Positions 1 to 10,037 of a stretch of DNA of 26,815 bases are shown here, piece by piece. Below the pieces are notes generated by a model. It made no database searches. It was not told the origin of the DNA and worked only from the letters and a program-made list of their open reading frames with translations. The DNA is from DTKY01 sp037440765. Its GTDB lineage: Bacteria > Acidobacteriota > Terriglobia > Bryobacterales > Bryobacteraceae. A program made the translations under genes and the position numbers. Location of the stretch: assembly GCA_037440765.1 (NCBI GenBank), contig JBBITL010000060.1, forward strand, positions 1 to 26,815, written 5' to 3'. Each line of letters starts with the position of its first letter. Position 1 is the first letter of the stretch.

Positions 1-2335
<2,335 letters not shown>

Positions 2336-2351
<16 letters not shown>

Positions 2352-3322
2352 CGGTTGTCGTTTTCTTTCTATCCGCGCTTCAGCAAACCCTGAGCGCGGC
2401 CATATGGCCGGAGCAGCTTGGGCCTTTCACGCGCGGCGCGGCCAGGCCGGCTCCGGTAACGCAGGCCGGCGTGTGGCAGGAGTACGGGCTGCTGGAATCG
2501 GAGGCCGCCGACTACACCGGTCCGTCGGGCCGGTTCACGGGTTCCGCGTGGCGCTTCCGGGACCCCACCGGAGCCATGGCCGCCTTCGAGTGGCAGCGGC
2601 CGGCCGGCTCCACGCCCTCCGCCGTCGGGCCGCTCGCGGTTGAGACCCCTTCCACTCTTCTTGTCGCGTTCCACAATTATCTGCTGGGCTTCGGCGGGTG
2701 GAAGCCGGACGGCGATGCGCTGGCGCCCTTGCTGGAGACCCTGCCGCTGGTGGACCAGAGCGCGCTGCCGACGCTGCCCGGTTACATGCCCGCCGCCAAC
2801 CGCGTCGCTAACTCGGAGCGCTACGTGCTTGGTCCCGCCTCGCTCGCCCTTGTCGAGAAGCGCATACCGCCGTCGGTCGCCGCGTTTCACCTGGGAACCG
2901 AGGGACGGTTCGCCCGGTTCTCCGCCAAGGGCGGCGATCTCACCCTGGGCATCTTCTCCTACCCCACGCCGAATCTGGCGCGCGAGCGCGAGGCTGCCTT
3001 CGGGGAACTGCCGGGCGCGGTTGTGAAGCGCACCGGGCCGCTGGTCGCCGTCATCCTGTCCCCTTCCGATCCAGACGAAGCGCAGCGGCTGCTGGCGAGG
3101 GTTCAGTATCAGGCCACCATCACCTGGAGCGAGCGGATGCCCACGGGCCGGGACAACGTCGCCAACCTCATTCTGAACGTCCTGCTGCTGGCCGGAGTGC
3201 TCCTGCTGTTCTGCCTGGCGGCAGGCCTGGCCTTGGGTGGCGTGCGCCTGATCGCCCGCCGGTACTTCAAGGGCTGGGTCGACGAAGAGCCCATGATTCT
3301 TCTGCACCTCGACAAGAGATAA
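2336..3322 (+). CDS. DUF6599-like secreted/membrane-anchored protein
   Basis: A 328-residue protein of unknown function. The ATG at 2336 lies inside the 3' end of secA in another frame and gives a convincing signal peptide (MLRSLAVVVFFLSALQQTLSA), so translation is probably coupled to secA. The body (about 25-270) lacks catalytic motifs I know; it contains GPSGRFTGSAWRFRDPTGAMAAFEW and the stretch TLGIFSYPTPNLARERE, which resemble the acidobacterial DUF6599 family. One strong transmembrane helix follows (about residues 282-305, NLILNVLLLAGVLLLFCLAA), then a short basic cytoplasmic tail ending in MILLHLDKR. The likely topology is a large periplasmic domain anchored at its C-terminus. Position after secA hints at envelope work, but that is inference. 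The family label is from memory of sequence style, not a search. Confidence 0.72.
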
Positions 3323-3350
3323 CTGTCCTATTTGCAGTCAATTAAAACCA

Positions 3351-3415
3351 AAATGGCAGTCTGAAAACGTGCCCCTTTCAGGCCGCATCCCCGGTGCGGC
3401 CGGCTTGGGCCATTT
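3351..3415 (+). other. Nested stem-loop in the DUF6599 3' region
   Basis: A seven-base inverted pair, AAATGGC at 3351-3357 and GCCATTT at 3409-3415, encloses a GC hairpin (GGCCGCA at 3381-3387 with TGCGGCC at 3395-3401). It begins 29 bases after the DUF6599 stop codon. There is no run of T after either stem, so it is not a textbook intrinsic terminator. It may stabilise the 3' end of the secA transcript or be chance. Confidence 0.3.
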
Positions 3416-3472
3416 CATAAGCCTTTGCCGCTGATGGGCTTGTGGGGTGGTACTTTTATTCTGCTTTTGCGC

Positions 3473-3501
3473 TTGACTTGAAGGCCAGTAAGAAATAAGA
3501 T
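3473..3501 (+). promoter_or_regulatory. Sigma-70 promoter in a gene-free gap
   Basis: A -35 box TTGACT (3473-3478) is followed by exactly 17 bases and a -10 box TAAGAT (3496-3501). Five of six -35 bases and four of six -10 bases match the consensus. It is among the best promoters by eye in the window, yet no + strand gene follows; instead a terminator hairpin begins about 80 bases downstream. This is why I call a small RNA here. Confidence 0.6.
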
Positions 3502-3507
3502 CCAAGC

Positions 3508-3620
3508 ACGGGTTCTGATGGTTGCGTTTCCGTCGGGCCTGATTCTCCCATTGAACATCACCCTGGTAAGACAGGGCGGTTGAAAATGCCCACCCCCGAG
3601 AGGGTGGGCATTTTCGTTTC
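3508..3620 (+). ncRNA. Candidate small RNA of about 110 nt
   Basis: The start is set 7 bases after the -10 box and the end just after the terminator. I see no plausible coding frame with a ribosome site. Folding by eye gives three stems: a long-range arm pairing GTTC and ATGG (in 3511-3522) with CCAT and GAAC (in 3548-3557), a small hairpin CCCTG/CAGGG (3561-3565 with 3572-3576, loop GTAAGA), and the 14-bp terminator. It does not match the SRP RNA, 6S or tmRNA signatures I know. It lies in a convergent gap, so it is not a leader of a downstream gene. Family unknown; existence is inferred from promoter plus terminator. Confidence 0.5.
3582..3618 (+). terminator. Perfect intrinsic terminator
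   Basis: GAAAATGCCCACCC (3582-3595) pairs without mismatch with GGGTGGGCATTTTC (3602-3615) around a six-base loop, then CGTTTC follows. The A-run before and T-run after the GC core make it usable from both strands, so it may also stop the leftward operon ending at 3677. Confidence 0.8.
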
Positions 3621-3676
3621 TTGTGGCACCTTAAGTGATTGAAAACAAACTACAGTTCATCTCAAGTCCGCAGCCT

Positions 3677-4972
3677 TTATCCCACTCGTATGCGGCGCGG
3701 GTGGTCCGCGGCCGCCGCACCGCAAGCCACCCGGAGCTGATGGTCGCCGGGCGCAAAGGCCCCGGGCAATGAAGCATTGACCTGGCGGAACCCGGAGGGG
3801 TCCTGGGCGCCCAGGTACTCCACGGTCAGCTTGCTGCCGCCCAGCCACACCCGTACGTTGGCGCGATCCGCGTTATCTGGCAGCCCCGCTACCCACAGGC
3901 TAAGCCTCCCCTGGTCAGCCTCTTGTAGCCGGTCCTGGCTCCAGGAGTGGCCGCCGCAGACATCCCGGATCACCAGGCGCCCCGCCTCCAGTGGAAGGTC
4001 CACGGCGACCCTGGCGGGCGCTCCGAAGCCGCTCCCGGCCAGCCGCAGGCGGACGTCCTTCCATCCGGGCTCCAGGCCGGGCGGCAGGCGGAAGTTCGCA
4101 ACCCATCGCTCCCCCAGTTCGCGGCGCAGGTAAAGGGCAGGCGCGCCGAACCCGGCTACATCAAGACGAAGCTCTTTACGGTCTATATCTTTCCGGCCAG
4201 AATTAAACCAACAGGTGAGGTGCTGATCCCGGCGGGTGGTGAAGTTCACGCCGAAGTCCATATGGTTCACGGCCGTGATCAGTTCCGGGGCCGGCTCGGT
4301 CCCAGCCTCCGGGGGCGGTTCCCAGCGGCGGTGGCAGGCCACTGTGGCGCGGTCGCCCCCGGCGTGCAGCAGCTCTACCCTGGCGAAGCCGGCGGCGCGG
4401 CACATGGCCGTCAGACAGGAGACGCTCGGGCCGTGCCAGTTGTCGAGCCGCCCCTCCAGCTCATCGGTCTCGTAGAACTGCATGGTGGGGATCTGGCCGG
4501 CGTGCTGCTGCCAGGTGTCCCCATCGGTGACGAAGCTGTCCACCAGGGCGGTCTCCGTCGTCAGCGCGCAGACGGTCTCCAGCCCCAGCAGCGGGTGCTT
4601 CAGGTGGTAGAGCACGCCCAGGAAGAAGACGTAATCGAAGCGTCCGAGGCCGGCTGCCGCCAGCTCGTACACTTCGCAAACGTGATAGCCTGCCCGCGAC
4701 CCCAGCCGGGCGTGAATCCGGCGGAAGCTCTCAAGCTCGACGCAGTCTACGGCTGTCACTGCGGCCCCGCGGCGCTCGGCCTCGAACGTGAACCAGCCGT
4801 CCCAGGCGCCGATGTCCAGCACGCGCTTTCCCGCCAGGTCCTCCGGGATGGGAAAACGGGCGTAGCGGGCGCGCAGAGTCTCCAGGCTGACATGCCCCTC
4901 AATCCGCTCGCCGCCCGGCAGATCGAAGCTGTGATACCAGGAACCGGAATCCACGGCAGCGCCGGCGGGCAT
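3677..4972 (-). CDS. SAM-dependent methyltransferase with extra C-terminal half
   Basis: A 431-residue protein. I chose the ATG at 4972 because it lies 2 bases after the upstream gene's stop and just before the domain begins; a longer open frame runs into that gene. The N-terminal half is a Rossmann methyltransferase resembling the CmoB/DUF1698 group: WYHSFDLPGGERIEGHVS (about 12-29), the SAM glycine motif VLDIGAWDGWFTFEAERRG (51-69), and acidic motif II near VTAVD. FDYVFFLGVLYHLKHP is the usual post-motif segment. The second half (about 230-431) is predicted beta-rich and has no family I recognise. The substrate is unknown; sugars, lipids or a tRNA are all possible. It is last in a leftward operon and ends near a bidirectional terminator. 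Confidence 0.8.
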   Translation of the reverse strand: MPAGAAVDSGSWYHSFDLPGGERIEGHVSLETLRARYARFPIPEDLAGKRVLDIGAWDGWFTFEAERRGAAVTAVDCVELESFRRIHARLGSRAGYHVCEVYELAAAGLGRFDYVFFLGVLYHLKHPLLGLETVCALTTETALVDSFVTDGDTWQQHAGQIPTMQFYETDELEGRLDNWHGPSVSCLTAMCRAAGFARVELLHAGGDRATVACHRRWEPPPEAGTEPAPELITAVNHMDFGVNFTTRRDQHLTCWFNSGRKDIDRKELRLDVAGFGAPALYLRRELGERWVANFRLPPGLEPGWKDVRLRLAGSGFGAPARVAVDLPLEAGRLVIRDVCGGHSWSQDRLQEADQGRLSLWVAGLPDNADRANVRVWLGGSKLTVEYLGAQDPSGFRQVNASLPGAFAPGDHQLRVACGAAAADHPRRIRVG

Positions 4973-4974
4973 GC

Positions 4975-7221
4975 CTATTTCAGTACCACCTTGGCCAGCC
5001 CGGCGTTCTCCGCCGAGTCGTACGCACGCAACACGACCAGGTGCTCTCCCGCCGCCACGCCCTCCAGCCGGACGATGATCCGCTCCCTCAGCGAATCGAG
5101 TATCCCGTCGGAGGCCTCGGCCGGCGTCCACGGCCCGGCGTTGACCGAGTACTCTGCCCGGCGCAACATGCTGGCGGCGTCGGCCGCATCGAAGGCGATC
5201 TCGACTCCGGTCCCCGAACGCTTCACGGCGCCGGCGGTGACCAGCGGAGGCGTGTTGTCCACCAGAACGGGCGGGCTGATCAGTTCCGCTTCCCGGGCGG
5301 TGGAGGCCGGATTGCTGGCCATGTCGCTGGCGATGACGCGGAAGAAGTACTTCCCGTCAGCTAGCACGTCCGCATCCACCGTGAAGGCGGCTTCGCCCAG
5401 GTTCGACTTCAGCAGTTTCCATTCCCGCTCGCCCTCGCCCCGGAACTGGAGCGTGAAGGCGAGGCGGTCGTTGTCGGGGTCCTCTGCCTGCCACATGATG
5501 ACCAGGTTGCGCACGCTGCCGCGCGCGACGGGCTGGGTGGGGGTTCCGGCCGAGGTCGCCGGGCCTGAATCGCCGGTGTCGCTGACGGTGATGCTGTACG
5601 AACTGGATACCGACTGCGCCGCGGGCGGCCGCGGCGAGGCGGGGGCGAACTGCGTCGACACACTGATGTTCCGCACCACAGGCGGGGTGTTCTGCGGGAG
5701 ATAGGCCAGAGTGGCGCTGTCGAGAATCGGGGTGTTGCCGCCGGCGCCCGTGAACTCGGCCCGCCATTGAATGTAGCGCGCATTGGGGCTGGCCACCTGG
5801 GAGCCGCCCGCATCTGACAGCGGCGCCGACCAGGCGCTCCAGGTTCGGTCCGGCCGCATGGAGTTGCCGGCGCGCGTGCGGAATTGCAACCGGCAGCCCG
5901 AGCAACTCTCGTTCAACCAGCTCAACCGGCCCCACCGGGCCACGTTCCCCGCGTCATGCACCGGAGATTCGAACCACCCGCTCGCGCCCAGGTCCTTTCC
6001 CATGAGGAAGATCTTGCCCTGGTCCGCCGTGGCTGCCAGAAGACCCGAAGACCCTTGCAGCAGACGTGTTGCCTCGCCCTCGTTGGTCTGCGCCAGCAGC
6101 GTCACTTTGCCGTCCGGAGCCAGGCGATAGATGCGGCCCAGCGAGTCGGTGGAAAAGACGATCTCGTCCCCGGACTGCAACAGGTCGTACAGGTTCTCTT
6201 CCTTGGAGCTCCAGATTGTCTCGACCGTGTTATCGGGCGAGATCTTATAGAGCGCGGACCTCTCCACGCCCGGAAAATCGGAGACGGGCGCAAACTGAGC
6301 CGTGACCTGAGGCGCCGGGGCAGCGGCGGGCCTGGCGGCATCAGCCCGGGGCTTCAGGTCGATGCCTCCCTGGGCGGCCTCTTCGGTTACCGTGATCGTC
6401 GCGGACGGTCCCGCCAGCGGAACCGCCGCGGGCGCGGCCGGAAAGGCCGGGGAGGGCGCCAGGGCGCGGCGCATGCTCGCGCCTCCCTGCGCAGCGGCGT
6501 AGACCACGCCGTTGCCGGCCACCCGGATGGCCCGGATCTCGGGCAGGGCGGCGTCGTACAGTACGAAGGCCCGGTCGCTGGTCTCAATGCGGTACAGGAT
6601 TCCGTTCGGCTCGGTGCCGGCCAGCAGCCGGCTCCGTCCGTCCAGAGCCATTGAGGTCACGTGTGACTGGCCAGTCTCGTAGTAGACTTCGCCTTTACCC
6701 GACCTGTCCACCCGGTAGATGACACCACGATCTCCGGTGCCGACGTACAACGTGCCGTCAGGCGCAAACACCAGGGACCAGATGTAGGCGGCCCTGGGAG
6801 AGAAGAACTCGGCCGCTTGTCCATCCTGGATGCGGTAGACACTGCCGTTGGGGGAGGTGGCGGCGTACAGCACGCCCTTGGGGTCCAGGGCCACGGCGAA
6901 GATCTCCGGCTGGTCGGCGGTCCACAGCAGCTCGCCCTTCCCCGCCCGGTCTATCCTGAACAGCCGGCCGCGGTGGCCGGTGCCGGCGTACAGCGTGCCG
7001 TCGTTGGCCTGAGCCACGCTCCAGATTACGGGCTGGTCCGAGCTGAACAGCGTATCGAGCTTCGGAGCGAGCCGAAGCCGTCCATCCCGGTCGAGAGAGA
7101 CGCCCGCAAACCGCCCCAGCACGAAGTCCCGGTAATTGTTCATCTCCCATGTGGCGGTGCCCGCTGGGTGCGCCGGCCAGGCGGCCAGCGTGAGAAGCAG
7201 CGGCGTCAACCAGCGTTTCAT
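4975..7221 (-). CDS. Secreted beta-propeller protein with Ig/FN3-like C-terminus
   Basis: A 748-residue exported protein. The ATG at 7221 overlaps the stop of the S55 gene (ATGA), and it starts with a signal peptide (MKRWLTPLLLTLAAWPAHPAG). Residues about 45-250 carry repeating propeller blades such as DGTLYAGTGHRGRLFRID, KGVLYAATSPNGSVYRI and DGTLYVGTGDRGVIYRVD. A proline/alanine-rich linker (about 265-320) interrupts the propeller, which resumes with EIVFSTDSLGRIYRLAPDG. The C-terminal third has fibronectin/Ig-like segments: one with DPDNDRLAFTLQFRGEGE, another with ASDGILDSLRERI and AGEHLVVLRAYDSAENAG. There are no catalytic motifs. It probably acts as a periplasmic or surface binding scaffold, perhaps partner of the protease-like neighbour. 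Upstream in-frame extension to 7692 is inside the S55 gene and rejected. Confidence 0.85.
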   Translation of the reverse strand: MKRWLTPLLLTLAAWPAHPAGTATWEMNNYRDFVLGRFAGVSLDRDGRLRLAPKLDTLFSSDQPVIWSVAQANDGTLYAGTGHRGRLFRIDRAGKGELLWTADQPEIFAVALDPKGVLYAATSPNGSVYRIQDGQAAEFFSPRAAYIWSLVFAPDGTLYVGTGDRGVIYRVDRSGKGEVYYETGQSHVTSMALDGRSRLLAGTEPNGILYRIETSDRAFVLYDAALPEIRAIRVAGNGVVYAAAQGGASMRRALAPSPAFPAAPAAVPLAGPSATITVTEEAAQGGIDLKPRADAARPAAAPAPQVTAQFAPVSDFPGVERSALYKISPDNTVETIWSSKEENLYDLLQSGDEIVFSTDSLGRIYRLAPDGKVTLLAQTNEGEATRLLQGSSGLLAATADQGKIFLMGKDLGASGWFESPVHDAGNVARWGRLSWLNESCSGCRLQFRTRAGNSMRPDRTWSAWSAPLSDAGGSQVASPNARYIQWRAEFTGAGGNTPILDSATLAYLPQNTPPVVRNISVSTQFAPASPRPPAAQSVSSSYSITVSDTGDSGPATSAGTPTQPVARGSVRNLVIMWQAEDPDNDRLAFTLQFRGEGEREWKLLKSNLGEAAFTVDADVLADGKYFFRVIASDMASNPASTAREAELISPPVLVDNTPPLVTAGAVKRSGTGVEIAFDAADAASMLRRAEYSVNAGPWTPAEASDGILDSLRERIIVRLEGVAAGEHLVVLRAYDSAENAGLAKVVLK

Positions 7222-8975
7222 TCCTTGATCTCCACCTGCACCGTCTTGGAGCCGGAAACCACCATGCCTCCGGTGCTGATCTCGAGCTCGCCGATCTTCG
7301 AGTTTCTGGCTTGCCCCGTCTGGCCCATGCCGGCCTGCGAGCGCGCCAGTATTTGCCCGACGGAAGGCGGCGGGGCGGGCAGGTTCTGGCCCTCGATGTC
7401 GTAGTCCGCCTCCGCGCGCCATACCCGGACATACGCGCGCGTGTTGTCCCGCAGTGAATTCAGAAAAGAGACCAGCTGGGCGGGCGTGCGGGGCGTGGCT
7501 GACAGCGTCTGCCGGTACTCGGTCATGTTGGTCGTGCTGCCGTCGGCGACGGTGAAATACAGCGGTCCCGCGAGCGCGCCGACGGGCACCTGGTAGGAGA
7601 CTTTGCGGCTGGTCTCCACGCCGTTGGGGCTGGCGAACACCACGTTCAGCTCGACCGCCTCCCCGGGACGCACCACGCGCCGCGACGTCCACGCCTGGTC
7701 GATCTGCGCCTGACGCCGCTCGGCATGGAAGTCGACTTCGAGCGATACACCCTTCAGCCGCAGGCTCTCAAACCCGCTCTGAAGAGCGTAGGCCAGCGGG
7801 CTGGCGGCGCCCATCGAGGCCACCTGCGGCAGGTTCAAGTCGCCGGCATAGGCATTGCTCACGCGCAGCGGCGTCGGACTTCCCTGAAACTGGATCTCGC
7901 CCCGTATGGCGAGCGTGGCGTCACCCACGCTCCTCTCTGTGGCCTCAACAGTCGAGGCCAGCGCCATCTGGACCAGCAGCGGCGAAAGCACGCTGTCGCC
8001 TATCATCTCCATTTCGTATGTCTGTCGCCGGGTGGAACCTCCGTGCGAGGTAACCGAGATGGTGAGGGGGATCATGGCCGCCCGCCGGCCCAGTTCTCCC
8101 GCCACGCCCGTGCTGCCGTCGGACAGGATGGCCCCCATCCATTCCCGCGGCCTGGAAATTTTGAAGGAGGTTTGCAGATTGGGAACAAGCGCCAGCACCT
8201 CGGCGCTGGCGAACGGGATTTCGGTGGCGCCCAGGGAAAGAAGCCGGTGCCCGAAGGCATAGACCCGCCGCCCGTCGATGTAAGTGACGGTCCCTTCGGC
8301 GGCCACTGTCATGTCGCCGGTCATCAGTTGCACGCTTATCATGGAGCCGGGCTGGAGCGAGGCGAAGTCGCCGAAGCCCGGCGGGAGCCGGCCGCCGCCG
8401 GAGATTCCCTGCTGCGGCTCCAGGCCGAGCGTCCGGAGGCGCGCCGCCACCTGCTCGACGGCGTTGCGGGTAAAGCCGCCGAAGGAGACCGGCGTGGCGA
8501 TGTCCGTCAGCCGCGCGCCGCCCACGGCTATGCTCCCGGCATGGCCGAGGCCCTGAGTCAGATCCGTATCGGATAGAGAGCGGCGGGCAACCTGCCGCCG
8601 GCCGGGCGCGGCGCCGGCGGCGTCGATCATCTCCTGAATGGGGCGTATGGCCGCCACCGGCTCTTTGGAGTAGGCGAAGGTCATGGCCACCGCGCCAAGC
8701 AGACGCCCGCCGATGTAGACCGGGCTACCGCTCATGCCTTGCAGCACGCCGGTGGAGTCCAGGGGGCCGCCGGAAAGCCTGGCCAGGATCAAAGACTGCC
8801 CGGGACCAGCGTTCTCAAGCACGCCCAGTATGGCTACCTGAAACTCCTCAACGGCGCTGCCGCTGAAGACCGTCCTCCCGACGGCCTGCATCCCCGGCCG
8901 CACCTGAGCCAGCGGGTAAAAGCCGCCCTGGGCGTGCAGCGACGCCGCGGCCAGCAGGCTGGCTAGAAAACGCAT
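7218..8975 (-). CDS. SpoIVB-type S55 serine peptidase domain protein, secreted
   Basis: A 585-residue protein with a short signal peptide (MRFLASLLAAASLHAQ). The S55 signature is clear: VRPGMQAVGRTVFSG (25-39), EEFQVAILGVLENAGPGQSLILARLSGG (43-70) and the serine box GVLQGMSGSPVYIGGRLLGAV (76-96), with the presumed nucleophile at Ser82 or Ser84. A histidine box, VYAFGHRLLSLGATEIPF, holds His243. In B. subtilis SpoIVB the family cuts SpoIVFA during sporulation, but nothing here suggests sporulation, so the target is unknown. The C-terminal part (about 420-570) looks like a beta-sandwich. It is the first gene of the operon. A TAGAAT box at 8999-9004 (complement) could be the -10; I see no good -35. 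Confidence 0.88.
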   Translation of the reverse strand: MRFLASLLAAASLHAQGGFYPLAQVRPGMQAVGRTVFSGSAVEEFQVAILGVLENAGPGQSLILARLSGGPLDSTGVLQGMSGSPVYIGGRLLGAVAMTFAYSKEPVAAIRPIQEMIDAAGAAPGRRQVARRSLSDTDLTQGLGHAGSIAVGGARLTDIATPVSFGGFTRNAVEQVAARLRTLGLEPQQGISGGGRLPPGFGDFASLQPGSMISVQLMTGDMTVAAEGTVTYIDGRRVYAFGHRLLSLGATEIPFASAEVLALVPNLQTSFKISRPREWMGAILSDGSTGVAGELGRRAAMIPLTISVTSHGGSTRRQTYEMEMIGDSVLSPLLVQMALASTVEATERSVGDATLAIRGEIQFQGSPTPLRVSNAYAGDLNLPQVASMGAASPLAYALQSGFESLRLKGVSLEVDFHAERRQAQIDQAWTSRRVVRPGEAVELNVVFASPNGVETSRKVSYQVPVGALAGPLYFTVADGSTTNMTEYRQTLSATPRTPAQLVSFLNSLRDNTRAYVRVWRAEADYDIEGQNLPAPPPSVGQILARSQAGMGQTGQARNSKIGELEISTGGMVVSGSKTVQVEIKE

Positions 8976-9068
8976 GAAAGGCCCACTTCCTGCCCTCCAT
9001 TCTAGCGGATCTTCCTCCGCCCGCTCACGCTCGCGGTTCGGCGCCAGGCCCGGGCGCGGACCGCCACC

Positions 9069-9845
9069 TCATTGCTTCGCGGTCACCACCGAGAGCGGGT
9101 AGCGGCGGTTATAGGCGGGGTTGTCGGGGTCGTAGACTACGGTGACCGGCGTCCCCAGTTCCGGCGCCGACTTGTTGGGAACCGGGCCGTACTTCCCCCC
9201 GGCCAGGGCGCCACCCAGAGTGAGAAAGCTGTAGTGAACCACGCGGCCCTTCTCTGACCTGGCGCCAAGCTTCGTCACCATGCCGGCGGCCGGGCGGCCA
9301 TCCTCTGCCAGACGGCGTTTTCTGACGAGGTCGCGCGCTATCAGCACCGCCACAGCCGCCAGGACCGCCGTGAGGATGGGCGCCAGCCATCCGGGCGTGC
9401 CGCCGGCCCGCTCCAGACCCTCCAGCAGGCTCAGCGCGGGAGTGGATTCGACGTAGCGGACTTCGCGCAGTTCACCCTCTTTGAGGCCGTTCCATTCGCC
9501 GCGCGAAAGCCGCGCGGTCCGGCTGTACGTCTGGCCGCCGCGGGCGAACTCGTAGCTTGCAAAGTACCGCCTGTCGTTGCCGCTCCCGCGCCGCCACAGC
9601 CTGGTGATCCGCGCCTCTGCTCTGCCGGTGGCCTCCGCCAGCGCAGCGGCGCGCCGCTGGTCGCTCTCAGCCTTCACATAGAGCCCCGTCCCGAAGGCAA
9701 GCCCGCCAGCAAGCAGGAGCCCCGCCAGCGCCCACAGCGCCAGCCCGGCGCCGGTATACCGGCACGGACGGCCCCGGCCGCGCGCCAGTTCCGGCGGCGG
9801 CGTCCAGCTCTCCTGCAACTTCCGCAGTCTCTCCCGCTCCGTCAT
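9069..9845 (-). CDS. DUF3592-like membrane protein
   Basis: A 258-residue membrane protein. Its ATG overlaps the stop of the RHH gene by four bases, so the two are translationally coupled. A cytoplasmic N-terminus is followed by TM1 (about 31-52, LALWALAGLLLAGGLAFGTGLYV), an extracytoplasmic beta-type domain (about 70-130, with YFASYEFARGGQTYSRTARLS) and TM2 (about 151-169). A second copy of the beta domain follows (about 185-250, VHYSFLTLGGALAGGKYG, then VTVVYDPDNPAYNRRYPL). The VxVxYDPxNPxxxR ending is typical of DUF3592. The function is unknown. Being third in an SPFH operon suggests a role in the same membrane assembly. Confidence 0.75.
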   Translation of the reverse strand: MTERERLRKLQESWTPPPELARGRGRPCRYTGAGLALWALAGLLLAGGLAFGTGLYVKAESDQRRAAALAEATGRAEARITRLWRRGSGNDRRYFASYEFARGGQTYSRTARLSRGEWNGLKEGELREVRYVESTPALSLLEGLERAGGTPGWLAPILTAVLAAVAVLIARDLVRKRRLAEDGRPAAGMVTKLGARSEKGRVVHYSFLTLGGALAGGKYGPVPNKSAPELGTPVTVVYDPDNPAYNRRYPLSVVTAKQ

Positions 9846-10024
9846 TGCGGCTCCCCTGGCTGTGGCCGGTCCTGGCCCGGCAGGCGGCCCGCGCGGCGCA
9901 GCGCCTCGCGCAGCAGATACTCGATCTGCGCGTTCAGGCTGCGCAGCTCGGAGTCCGCCCAGCGCTCGAGCGCCTGGTGCGTCGCCGGGTCCAGCCGGAG
10001 CAGAAATGGTTTCCGGTCCGCCAC
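9842..10024 (-). CDS. Small ribbon-helix-helix (Arc-like) DNA-binding protein
   Basis: A 60-residue protein starting at GTG (10024), 13 bases after the SPFH stop. The sequence RKPFLLRLDPATHQALERWA gives the DNA-contacting strand (PFLLRL) and first helix; SLNAQIEYLLREALRRAG gives the second helix with the SxNAQIE motif typical of Arc/MetJ-fold proteins. The tail is proline-rich. Such proteins dimerise and bind short operators in tandem. The only compelling operator nearby is the palindrome in front of this operon (10923-10950), so autoregulation is my inference. It could be read as a lone antitoxin, but no toxin gene lies next to it. Confidence 0.85.
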   Translation of the reverse strand: MADRKPFLLRLDPATHQALERWADSELRSLNAQIEYLLREALRRAGRLPGQDRPQPGEPQ

Positions 10025-10037
10025 AACGCCCTATTGC

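Noticed and set aside
3381..3401. GC hairpin as terminator of the secA-DUF6599 transcript
   Set aside because: No T run follows the stem, so I list it only as a structure of uncertain role.
3947..5704. A 585-codon + strand open frame opposite the methyltransferase and propeller genes
   Set aside because: It is antisense to two well-supported genes and its translation has no family motif. Long antisense frames are expected in GC-rich coding DNA.
7222..7692. N-terminal extension of the propeller protein
   Set aside because: It overlaps the S55 gene entirely, reads as arginine/glycine-rich noise, and a clear signal peptide begins at 7221.
9842..10024. RHH protein as antitoxin of a toxin-antitoxin pair
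   Set aside because: Its neighbours are large membrane proteins, not small toxins, and its operator-like site is in front of the SPFH gene.
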